A stretch of DNA of 64,000 nucleotides. It comes from Thermomicrobiales bacterium. GTDB lineage: Bacteria; Chloroflexota; Chloroflexia; Thermomicrobiales; CFX8. The position numbers and the translations under genes are program-made. This document shows, piece after piece, positions 44,078 to 51,564 of this stretch. Under the pieces are notes generated by a model. It had not been told where the DNA came from. It saw only the letters and a list, made by a program, of their open reading frames with translations, and made no database searches. Where the stretch lies: NCBI GenBank assembly GCA_037045155.1, contig JBAOIG010000005.1:124001-188000 (forward strand). The letters are read 5' to 3'. The stretch's first letter is position 1; each line of letters opens with the position of its first letter.

Positions 44078-45124
44078 TCACTCCTCCTCATCGGGCTCAT
44101 CCACCTCTTCAACATCATAGTCCGGGAAGCGGAAGCTCATCTCCCGATCCAGCACCCCGCCATAGGCCAACTGGACGACATCTTCGCTCTCGATGCCACG
44201 CCCAGTCATGATCGTCGGCAGCACCAGGTCCGCCACCGTCGAGCGCGAATACATCGAGCACGACGCGAGGTTGACCACTGGCGTGCGTCCAATTCGCGCC
44301 ACCCAGAACATACTGCCCGGGTGCGCAGGCGCCCCGAAGTGCACCATCTCCGCGCCAGATCGCTGAAGCCCGACCAGAATCGGATCGAGTGGGTCGATCG
44401 TATTACCCCCCGCGGCGAAAATCACGTCCGCGCCGGCATCCAGGTACTCCTGCAATGTCGCCGCTACCGCGCTGGCATCGGTCTCGATGAATCGCAGATC
44501 AACGAGCTCCGACCCATACCATCGCAGCTTCTTCTGGATCACCTCACGGAATCGCGCTCGCGTGCGCTCGTTCAGCCCCTCGGTTGCGAACACCGCGACC
44601 CGCTGCGGCTCGTACGCGAGCACCTCAACCGGCTTATGTCCGGTCTCTGTCACGAGCTGCTCTGCCTGCAGCACGAGCTCCTCCCGAACCGTGATCGGCG
44701 TCGTCTTTACGCCCGCGACGATCTTGCCCGGGAGCACCGGCTGCCGATCGAGCAGGCTGAACGCAGTGAGGCCCTCGATCCTGTTGATCGCCAGCAGCAG
44801 TTCCCGATCCACGCTAAGCAGGCCCTTCACCGTCGACGCCAGATTCAGCCGGCTTTGCACAGGTGGCCGGATGAGGATGCCTGCGCCAGCCACCACCTCA
44901 GCCAGTCGTCGCCCGGCCACGTCCTCGTGGAGGTCCCCCGGCTCCGGCTCGATCAGATGCAGCACGACTTCCGCGACCCGCAGCCAATCCGCCAGTGCCG
45001 CCTCGTCGATCGTCGCCCCCTTGCGCATGAAGCGCTTGCGATCCCTGTCGCGCAGGTCGGCCGTCAGAATCCAGCCCAGATGTTCCGGGCCAATCTCCGA
45101 CGAACTGAGCTCGTGCGCCTTCAC
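44078..45124 (-). CDS. Molybdopterin-binding-domain protein (MoeA/CinA-like)
   Basis: A 348-aa protein with the molybdopterin-binding (MoCF) fold. GTG 45124 is preceded by GAGAGGGA six bases upstream. An N-terminal region with LGWILTADLRDRDRKRFMRKGATID leads to VLAYEPQRVAVFATEGLNERTRARF and the core AGADVIFAAGGNTIDPLDPILVGLQRSGAEMVHFGAPAHPGSMFWVARIGRTPVVNLA. The C-terminal DEPDEEE tail is acidic. It probably serves molybdenum-cofactor handling or acts on nucleotide-like ligands. Its nearness to the Mo-hydroxylase genes at 51 kb is suggestive only. Confidence 0.85.
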   Translation of the reverse strand: MKAHELSSSEIGPEHLGWILTADLRDRDRKRFMRKGATIDEAALADWLRVAEVVLHLIEPEPGDLHEDVAGRRLAEVVAGAGILIRPPVQSRLNLASTVKGLLSVDRELLLAINRIEGLTAFSLLDRQPVLPGKIVAGVKTTPITVREELVLQAEQLVTETGHKPVEVLAYEPQRVAVFATEGLNERTRARFREVIQKKLRWYGSELVDLRFIETDASAVAATLQEYLDAGADVIFAAGGNTIDPLDPILVGLQRSGAEMVHFGAPAHPGSMFWVARIGRTPVVNLASCSMYSRSTVADLVLPTIMTGRGIESEDVVQLAYGGVLDREMSFRFPDYDVEEVDEPDEEE

Positions 45125-45270
45125 GTCGCGTCCCTCTCCTCCCCGCCGACCCTTCAGCGTAGCGTACAACCGTTTCGTGTTTCACGGGCCGTCCGGTCTG
45201 GCACTGGTAGTAACCAGCAGTCCATACTTCGCCCGATGGGACGTGATGATCAGAGGGGATGCGAACCAAC

Positions 45271-45726
45271 ATGGCGATCTCGATGAACGAGCGACTGGCG
45301 ATGTTGCAGGCCGCGGCGAACTCCTGGTTGGAGCTCCGCCGTGTCCTCGACACAATCTCCGATAGCGCCCTGCGAAAACCCGATACTGTCGGTGTCTGGC
45401 GTGGCCAGGATGTCCTTGTTCACCTGGCGAACTGGGACGAGGAAGCGATCAACGTCCTCGAGCGCATGGCGGCCGGCGAGCCCGCCCACTGGCCGCTCCC
45501 ACCGGGCGTCGACGGCGACGTGTGGAACGAAGAGCGTCTCGATCCCTGGCGCTCCGCTACCCCGGCTCAGGCTCGCGCGTTTCTCACCGATGCTCACGAC
45601 CGCCTGATGCATATTGCCGAAACGATGCAGGCCGTCAAGCCACGAATCGTCCTCGGCGCCACCCAGTATCACTACGGGGAGCACCTCGACGACCTTCGTG
45701 CGCTCGCCAAAGCATCGACGCAGTAG
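45271..45726 (+). CDS. DinB/ClbS-like four-helix bundle protein
   Basis: A 151-aa protein with the DinB-superfamily layout. NERLAMLQAAANSWLELRRVLDTISDSAL is helix 1, WRGQDVLVHLANWDEEAINVLERMAAGEP holds the typical His-x3-W pattern of helix 2, and TQYHYGEHLDDLRAL carries the third His-containing motif. Such proteins bind a metal and often a thiol, or act as ClbS-type protection factors. ATG 45271 is the likely start; ATG 45259 adjoins GAGGGG. It is convergent with clpX. Function is unknown. Confidence 0.8.
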   Translation: MAISMNERLAMLQAAANSWLELRRVLDTISDSALRKPDTVGVWRGQDVLVHLANWDEEAINVLERMAAGEPAHWPLPPGVDGDVWNEERLDPWRSATPAQARAFLTDAHDRLMHIAETMQAVKPRIVLGATQYHYGEHLDDLRALAKASTQ

Positions 45727-45803
45727 CCCACCAAGCGTCATCGAGCTGCGTTTTCCGCGCGGAGTTCCTCACGGTTCCGCGCCGCCGGCCTCGGTGAGAG
45801 ACG

Positions 45804-45831
45804 AAAAGGGGGCGACCCGAAGGCCGCCCCT
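45804..45831 (-). terminator. Rho-independent terminator of clpX (UUCG loop)
   Basis: On the minus strand AGGGGCGGCC, loop TTCG, GGTCGCCCCCT forms a stem with one bulge and one mismatch, followed by TTTT (the AAAA at 45804-45807). It lies 25 nt after the clpX stop. Confidence 0.85.
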
Positions 45832-45855
45832 GTCGCATTCGCTGTTGTTCCCGAC

Positions 45856-47124
45856 TCAGGCTGTTTTCTCTGCCTCAATCGGCCGGTCGTTCACTGTCAT
45901 CAGCAGTGGCTGGATCCGGTTATTGATCACGTCGGCGTTCACAATGCATTTCCGCACACCCTCGAGCGACGGGATCTCGTACATGACGTCGAGGAGCACT
46001 TCCTCGATTGTCGTCCGCAATCCACGCGCGCCAGTGCGGCGTTGCTCCGCCTGCCGTGCCGCCGCGTCCAGTGCGTCCGCAGTGAACACCAGCTCCACAT
46101 CATCGAGCTGGAAGAACTTCTGATACTGCCGGACAACCGCATTGCGCGGCTCCACCAGGATACGTTTCAGATCTTCGTGTGACAGGTGATCGAGCGAGAC
46201 GGCCACCGGTAGCCGGCCGACAAACTCCGGGATCAACCCATATTTCAGCAGGTCATCGTGCGTCACCTGCGCGAGCAGATTATCCTGCTCGTCGCGAGTA
46301 TCCTCCTGGTCCTCACCGAAGCCGATCTTTCGCCCGGTGCCAACCCGTCGGCTGATGACCTCCTCCAGCCCCTCAAACGCGCCACCGCAGATGAACAGAA
46401 TGTTGCGCGTGTCGATCTGGATGTATTCCTGGTGAGGATGTTTGCGGCCGCTTTGGGGCGGCACATTGGCGACCGTGCCCTCTATGATCTTCAGCAGTGC
46501 CTGCTGAACTCCCTCGCCAGACACGTCGCGAGTAATCGACGGGTTGTCCGACTTCCGAGTGATCTTGTCGATCTCATCGATGTAGATGATGCCGGTCTGC
46601 GCGCGCTGGACGTCGCCCGCTGCCTGAATCAGCCGCAGCAGGATATTCTCAACGTCTTCGCCAACATAGCCGGCCTCGGTCAGCGCCGTCGCGTCGGCGA
46701 TCGAGAATGGCACGTCCAGGATGCGCGCCAGCGTCTGCGCGAGCAACGTCTTGCCCGAACCTGTCGGGCCGACCAGCAGAATGTTTGACTTCTGCAGCTC
46801 GACGTCGTCGCCGTCTGACTGCGCCGAGATGCGCTTGTAGTGGTTATAGACCGCGACCGACAGAGTCTTCTTCGCCCGATCCTGCCCAATGACGTACTGG
46901 TTCAGTTGTTCGTAAATCCGCTTGGGAATCGGGATACGCGCGAACGACGGCTCCGGGTGAGCCGCTGGCTGCTCTTCCTCCTCGATGATCTCCCGACACA
47001 ACTGCACGCACTCATCGCAAATGTAGACTGCGCCAGGGCCGGCGATCAGGCGGCGAACCTCCTCCTGGCCCTTACCACAGAATGAGCATCGGTAATGGAC
47101 CCGTCCACCTCGTGACCCAGACAT
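45856..47124 (-). CDS. clpX: ClpX ATPase subunit of ClpXP protease
   Basis: A 422-aa AAA+ unfoldase delivering tagged proteins to ClpP. The N-terminal zinc-binding domain has CSFCGK and CDEC (about residues 14-41). The Walker A is GPTGSGKTLLAQT, and Walker B is IIYIDEIDKI. The pore loop GYVG follows TEAGYVGEDVE; the ClpP-contact loop is IGF (RKIGFGEDQ), and sensor residues are in LKYGLIPEFVGRLPV. It ends the tig-clpP-clpX run, 26 bp after clpP, and is closed by a UUCG terminator. Confidence 0.98.
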   Translation of the reverse strand: MSGSRGGRVHYRCSFCGKGQEEVRRLIAGPGAVYICDECVQLCREIIEEEEQPAAHPEPSFARIPIPKRIYEQLNQYVIGQDRAKKTLSVAVYNHYKRISAQSDGDDVELQKSNILLVGPTGSGKTLLAQTLARILDVPFSIADATALTEAGYVGEDVENILLRLIQAAGDVQRAQTGIIYIDEIDKITRKSDNPSITRDVSGEGVQQALLKIIEGTVANVPPQSGRKHPHQEYIQIDTRNILFICGGAFEGLEEVISRRVGTGRKIGFGEDQEDTRDEQDNLLAQVTHDDLLKYGLIPEFVGRLPVAVSLDHLSHEDLKRILVEPRNAVVRQYQKFFQLDDVELVFTADALDAAARQAEQRRTGARGLRTTIEEVLLDVMYEIPSLEGVRKCIVNADVINNRIQPLLMTVNDRPIEAEKTA

Positions 47125-47150
47125 CGCGGTGTCCCCTCAACGTTGCTGAT

Positions 47151-47816
47151 CTACTCCGACGCCCCGATGAGTCCCTGGCTCGCCCGTAGCTCGCGAAGCG
47201 CCTGAAGCCGTGGCGAATCGAGCACGTGATCGACCAGTCCGTATTCCTTGGCCTCGTCGGCCGACATGTACTTGTCGCGCTCGGTGTCGTGCTTGATGAC
47301 GTCGAACGGCTGGCCTGTGTGCAACGACATGATCTCGACCAGGCGATTTGTCAGCAGGAGCGTCTCACGCGCGACAATCTCGATATCCGGCACGTTGCCA
47401 CGGAAGCCGGCCGAACCCTGATGGATCAGGATCCGCGTGTTTGGCAACGAAAACCGCTTGCCGTGCGTCCCCGCTGCCAGCAGCACAGCGCCCATGCTTG
47501 CCGTCAGCCCGCAAGCATACGTCGCTACATCGCAGCGCAGCGACTGCATCGTGTCATAGATGAACAATCCGTGATAGACACTCCCACCCGGGCTGTCGAT
47601 ATAGAGCCGGATATCCTGCTCCGGGTTTTCGTAATCCAGAAAGATGAGCTGCGCCGAGATGAGATTCGCGATCTGATCGTCGATCGGCGTGCCGAGGATG
47701 ATGACCCGATCGCGCAACAGTCGCGAATAGATGTCGTAGGCGCGCTCGCCCCGGTTGGTCGTCTCGACCACCATCGGCACGAGATTCTCGGGATAGAAGA
47801 CGTCGTCCATGACCAT
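47151..47816 (-). CDS. clpP: ClpP serine protease subunit
   Basis: A 221-aa subunit of the tetradecameric protease. DIYSRLLRDRVIILGTPIDDQIANLISAQLIFLDYENP, YIDSPGGSVYHGLFIYDTMQ and LPNTRILIHQGSAGFRG match the family, with catalytic Ser in GLTASMGAVLLAAG, His in LIHQ and Asp in HDTERDKYM. The usual GQAASM is GLTASM here, a tolerated change. AAGGA lies four bases before the ATG. It sits between tig and clpX, the common order. Confidence 0.97.
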   Translation of the reverse strand: MVMDDVFYPENLVPMVVETTNRGERAYDIYSRLLRDRVIILGTPIDDQIANLISAQLIFLDYENPEQDIRLYIDSPGGSVYHGLFIYDTMQSLRCDVATYACGLTASMGAVLLAAGTHGKRFSLPNTRILIHQGSAGFRGNVPDIEIVARETLLLTNRLVEIMSLHTGQPFDVIKHDTERDKYMSADEAKEYGLVDHVLDSPRLQALRELRASQGLIGASE

Positions 47817-47884
47817 CGTGTCCTTTCGCCGCGGGCAACCGTCTCGACCGCGGGGGGTGAGTGAGGACCCCTGTCGCAGGCGCG

Positions 47885-49384
47885 TTAGCCCTGCTCGTCC
47901 TCGCCGTCCTCATCGGCCGGCTTGTCATCTACGTCATGTGCGCCAGCAGATTCGGACGCAACCTCAGAGTCTGGCTCAGTCGGCTCGATTGCCTGCGCAT
48001 CGTCGGCCTCAGCCGTCTCGGGCACGTCGTCCTCTACCGTGGCTGCCGCGCCGCCAAGCTCCCGAGCCAGTGCTTCCGCGCCGGCCCCGGTCACCGCGCC
48101 GCGACCCTCGGTCGCGATCGAGATTACCCGTTCGGTCAGCTTTCGGTCGAAGAGCTCATTCTCCAGCAGACCACGGAAATACTCCGACTCGTACAGCGTC
48201 TTCAGTCGATCCGGGCTCTCCGATCCGCCGGCCAGCCGATCGATCTCGGCGCCGATATCCTCGGCGGTGACTTCGACACCCTCGGCCTTCGCGATCTCCT
48301 GCAGGACGACCGAGTTACGAACTCGTCGTTCGGCGTTCGGGCGCATCTCGTCGCGCAGCTCGTCCATCGTCTGGTTGTTCACGGCGAGATACTCGTCGAG
48401 GTTCAGCCCTTGCTGGGCCAGCCGCGAGCGAAACTGGGTGATCTCATCCTCCAGCTCCTTCTCGACCATGCTGCCCGGCACGTCAATCTCGGCCACATCG
48501 GACATCGCGTTGATGACCTCTGTGCCGATCTCGCTTCGCGCTTCCATCGCCTTGTTGCGCAGCAGGTCCTTCTCGATCTGCTCGCGCAGCGCGTCGAAGC
48601 TATCGAACTGGCCGACCTTCGCCGCCAGATCATCGCCCAACTCCGGCCGCACCCGCGCCTGCACATCCTTGAGCGTAATCACGTACCGAAGCGACTTGCC
48701 GCGCAGCGCAGGGTTGACACTCATATCGTCGTCGTCAAACGCAAGCGTGAGCTCAGCTGTAGAACCCGGCTGCATCATCTTGATTGATTCGACCAGTGCC
48801 TCGAACAGAGAGCTCTCGCCCAGAATGAACTCCGCGTCCTCGGCTGGCTCCTGGAACGGCTCATCGCCGTCGAACACGCCCAGGTCGATCACGATCTTGT
48901 CGTCATCGCGAGGAGCGCGCGGTTCAGCCACCGACACCCATTCGGAGTGCTGCCGCTGCAGTTGATCCAGCACCTCCTGGACATCGGAGTCCTCCAGCTC
49001 AACCTCACGCGGCTCGACTCGCACGTTCGCGTAGTCACCCAGCGTGACGGTTGGGAAGACTTCGATTGTCACGGTGAAGGCAAGCGGTTCGGCCTGCAGG
49101 ATCCCGACACGGGGATCACCGACTGGCACAAGGTTCTCTTGCTCGATCGCCTGTCGGTACAGATCGTCCATCATGTCGCGGCCGGCCTCTTCGACGATCG
49201 CGTCGTGGCCGACCATCTTCTCGATAATGTGGCGGGGAGCCTTGCCCTTGCGGAAACCAGGAATCGTCACATCTCGTGAGACTCTGCGGAGAGCCTTCTC
49301 GTAGGCTTCTGAGAACTCGACATCGTCCGCGTAGATATCGAGCTCGACGGTACTCCCGGGTATACGATCGACGGTCACTCGCAC
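47885..49384 (-). CDS. tig: Trigger factor (ribosome-bound peptidyl-prolyl isomerase)
   Basis: A 499-aa chaperone binding nascent chains at the ribosome exit. The ribosome-docking signature GFRKGKAPRHII, in TIPGFRKGKAPRHIIEKMVG, lies in the first 65 residues, followed by a PPIase (FKBP-like) section (DDDKIVIDLGVFDGDEPFQEPAEDAEFILGE) and a helical C-terminal domain. GTG 49384 is the best start, longer in-frame codons being unlikely. The last ~50 residues are an acidic, Ser/Ala/Glu/Asp-rich tail that extends beyond the usual end. Confidence 0.95.
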   Translation of the reverse strand: MRVTVDRIPGSTVELDIYADDVEFSEAYEKALRRVSRDVTIPGFRKGKAPRHIIEKMVGHDAIVEEAGRDMMDDLYRQAIEQENLVPVGDPRVGILQAEPLAFTVTIEVFPTVTLGDYANVRVEPREVELEDSDVQEVLDQLQRQHSEWVSVAEPRAPRDDDKIVIDLGVFDGDEPFQEPAEDAEFILGESSLFEALVESIKMMQPGSTAELTLAFDDDDMSVNPALRGKSLRYVITLKDVQARVRPELGDDLAAKVGQFDSFDALREQIEKDLLRNKAMEARSEIGTEVINAMSDVAEIDVPGSMVEKELEDEITQFRSRLAQQGLNLDEYLAVNNQTMDELRDEMRPNAERRVRNSVVLQEIAKAEGVEVTAEDIGAEIDRLAGGSESPDRLKTLYESEYFRGLLENELFDRKLTERVISIATEGRGAVTGAGAEALARELGGAAATVEDDVPETAEADDAQAIEPTEPDSEVASESAGAHDVDDKPADEDGEDEQG

Positions 49385-49425
49385 TGATGCTACTACCTTA
49401 CATACGGCCTGTATCGTTGAGTCGG

Positions 49426-49431
49426 AGTATA
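49426..49431 (-). promoter_or_regulatory. Extended -10 promoter of tig-clpP-clpX
   Basis: TATACT preceded by TGC on the minus strand forms an extended -10. The predicted start is near 49419, a leader of about 35 nt to the tig GTG. The -35 region is poor. Confidence 0.5.
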
Positions 49432-49536
49432 GCAAACGCCCCCAATCTCCTCCGACTCGCTCGCGTCACCGCGGATCACCCCGGGGGCGTTGATACAATC
49501 TGGACAGGTATCCGCTCGAAGACGGCAGGTAGCTCG

Positions 49537-50025
49537 ATGACTCCCGACACCTCCCACGACCCACGCATCGCGATCTGGAACGCCTGGCGACAGACGGCTC
49601 TCGCGCTCGGCCACCAGGTTCACGCGCAGCTGCAGGAGACCAGCCCGGTCACCGTTCACGGTCGGGATCTTCGCCCGGACGATGAGGGTGTCGGCTTCCA
49701 GTTTCAATATATGCTCGCCGGAGACCTCTATAACGGTGACGCGCGCGCCGCCTTCTATGTCCTCCAGATACAGCTCAAGAAGCGCGCGCGCAGCATTGGC
49801 TGGGAGGTGGATGCCGTTCCGGTAATCGAGCGGGCCGACAACAGCTACCAGCTCCACCAGCGCCGCACGTTCGCGATCCCGCTCCACCAGCACCAGCGGC
49901 TACGATCGACGATCCTGGATGATGTTGCCAACGACGCCGCCATGTTCTTTGCCGCCGTCAGCGCCGCCCTGCCGTTTGATGGTGTCTCGCTCCAGACACA
50001 GCCCGTCACGACCACTCAAGCCTGA
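49537..50025 (+). CDS. Uncharacterised 162-aa protein next to PI-kinase-like gene
   Basis: ATG 49537 follows AGGT weakly. The protein starts IAIWNAWRQTALALGHQVHAQLQETSPVTVHG and has mixed alpha/beta sequence (GVGFQFQYMLAGDLYNG, AAFYVLQIQLKKRARSIGWEV, VIERADNSYQLHQRRTFAIPLHQHQRLR). There is no signal peptide or catalytic motif. The gene ends 14 bp before the SCO1664-like gene, so they form one transcript. In actinobacteria the kinase-like gene's neighbour is DUF3090, but I cannot align this protein to that family. Confidence 0.65.
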   Translation: MTPDTSHDPRIAIWNAWRQTALALGHQVHAQLQETSPVTVHGRDLRPDDEGVGFQFQYMLAGDLYNGDARAAFYVLQIQLKKRARSIGWEVDAVPVIERADNSYQLHQRRTFAIPLHQHQRLRSTILDDVANDAAMFFAAVSAALPFDGVSLQTQPVTTTQA

Positions 50026-50039
50026 ATCACGAGGATCTA

Positions 50040-50762
50040 GTGACTGACCCCAGATCGTGTTCCACCCTTAATCGTCTGCGCTCCGGCGGCATCGCCGAGT
50101 GCAAGCTTGTGCCCTGGGGCTCAAACTACACCTTCGCCGTCGCTCTCACCGATCCCGACGACCAGGACGCCGAGACTCTCCTGGCGATCTACAAGCCGCG
50201 CGCGGGTGAGGCGCCGCTCTGGGACTTTCCCTCCGGCACGCTGTATCAGCGCGAGTACGCCGCATACCTGCTCGCCGACGCGCTCGGCTGGGATTTCATC
50301 CCGCCGACCGTCATCCGCGACGGCCCGCATGGAATCGGCACCGTCCAGCTCTATATCGAGCCGGAGCACGACTCCCATTACTTCAGCTTCCGCGACTCGC
50401 ACCAGGACGAGCTTCGCCGCATGGCGGTCTTTGATCTAGTTGCCAACAACGCCGACCGCAAGGCCGGCCACTGCTTCCGCGACCGCGCTCAAACCAGCAT
50501 CTGGGGCATCGACCACGGACTGACGTTCAACATTGAGCAGAAGGTTCGCACCGTGATCTGGGACTTCTGTGGAGAGGAGATTCCCGAGGACCTCGCGGCC
50601 GGCCTACGGCGTGTCCGCGATGACGCCACCATATCCGCGCTGCTCGCGCCACAACTCGACCCGCTAGAGATCCAGGCGCTTCGTGCGCGGGCGGTTCGCC
50701 TGCTCGAAGATGGCGTGTTCCCCGAGCTCACCTCGCGCCGCAACATCCCCTACGGGTGGTAG
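50040..50762 (+). CDS. SCO1664 family PI3/4-kinase-like protein
   Basis: A 240-aa protein with the compact kinase-like fold of the SCO1664 family. A lysine-bearing strand (LLAIYKPRAGEAPLWDFPSGTLYQREYAAYLLADALGWDFIPPTVIRDGPHG) precedes the catalytic loop FDLVANNADRKAGHCF and the metal-binding GIDHGLTFNIEQKVRTVIWDFCGE. GTG 50040 has GAGGA four bases upstream. Known mainly from actinobacteria; its substrate is not established. Catalytic Asp, Asn and the metal-binding Asp appear intact. Confidence 0.9.
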   Translation: MTDPRSCSTLNRLRSGGIAECKLVPWGSNYTFAVALTDPDDQDAETLLAIYKPRAGEAPLWDFPSGTLYQREYAAYLLADALGWDFIPPTVIRDGPHGIGTVQLYIEPEHDSHYFSFRDSHQDELRRMAVFDLVANNADRKAGHCFRDRAQTSIWGIDHGLTFNIEQKVRTVIWDFCGEEIPEDLAAGLRRVRDDATISALLAPQLDPLEIQALRARAVRLLEDGVFPELTSRRNIPYGW

Positions 50763-50812
50763 CGCTCAACCGTCCCACGTCACGGCGACTGTTTCACCAC
50801 GCACCGAACCGT

Positions 50813-50820
50813 GCTACTAT
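50813..50820 (+). promoter_or_regulatory. Extended -10 promoter of the Mo-hydroxylase cluster
   Basis: TACTAT at 50815-50820 is preceded by TGC, and a weak TTTCAC stands 17 bp upstream (50792-50797). Transcription would begin near 50827, giving a leader of about 170 nt before the first gene, long enough to hold regulation. Confidence 0.5.
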
Positions 50821-50995
50821 GCCGTCGCGTTCCTGAGGATTGTTGTGCCGGTCGGACGGCATGGCATGGTCACGATCGAGCCGGAATCAACGACGTTGCG
50901 TTCTTGCGAGACTGCCCATCCATGCCAGATGCAATGGCGAGACCCCGAGGCCGTGGTAGCACACGGCACGAGCGTTCCTCGTTGAAGGAGGGAAG

Positions 50996-51502
50996 ATGGC
51001 CACCGAAGCGATTGCCAGGCAGCAGGTCTCGATAACGGTCAATGGGCAGCAGCGTCAAGCGGACGTCGAGCCACGCCGGCTGCTGGTCCATTTCATCCGC
51101 GAGGACCTGGGCCTTACCGGAACTCATGTCGGTTGCGACACCAGTCAGTGTGGCGCATGCACCGTCATCATGAACGGTCTCGCGGTGAAATCCTGCACCG
51201 TTCTGGCTGCCCAGGCCGACGGCGCTGAGGTCATGACGATCGAAGGGCTGGCGAAGGACGGCGAGCTCCATCCCATCCAGGAAGGTTTCTGGGAAGAGCA
51301 TGGCCTCCAGTGCGGCTTCTGCACCCCGGGCATGATCCTGTCGACCTATGACCTGTTGCAGCGCAACCCGAATCCATCTGAGGCGGAGATCCGCCATGCG
51401 ATCGACGGTAACATCTGCCGCTGCACCGGCTACCAGCACATCGTCAAGTCGATCCAGTACGCCGCCAACAAGATGGCGAGCCGGGCCGGCGGAGACGACT
51501 AG
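50996..51502 (+). CDS. coxS: [2Fe-2S] subunit of molybdenum hydroxylase (CoxS-like)
   Basis: A 168-aa electron-transfer subunit of the xanthine dehydrogenase/CO dehydrogenase family. The plant-type ferredoxin cluster is ligated by CDTSQCGACTVIMNG and a following Cys, and the second cluster by QCGFCTPGMILSTYDLL with NICRCTGYQHIVKSIQYA. RBS AAGGAGG precedes the ATG. It passes electrons from the Mo subunit to the FAD subunit. First gene of a five-gene cluster. Substrate identity depends on the large subunit. Confidence 0.95.
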   Translation: MATEAIARQQVSITVNGQQRQADVEPRRLLVHFIREDLGLTGTHVGCDTSQCGACTVIMNGLAVKSCTVLAAQADGAEVMTIEGLAKDGELHPIQEGFWEEHGLQCGFCTPGMILSTYDLLQRNPNPSEAEIRHAIDGNICRCTGYQHIVKSIQYAANKMASRAGGDD

Positions 51503-51564
51503 TCGACGCCTCGTCTTCCGGTTGTTTGTTTCGCAGCGCTGACTAGACTCGGGTGGAGGCGAAC

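Noticed and set aside
43985..45286. A 433-codon plus-strand frame opposite the molybdopterin-binding-domain gene
   Set aside because: Antisense shadow; the minus-strand protein has clear family motifs and a ribosome site.
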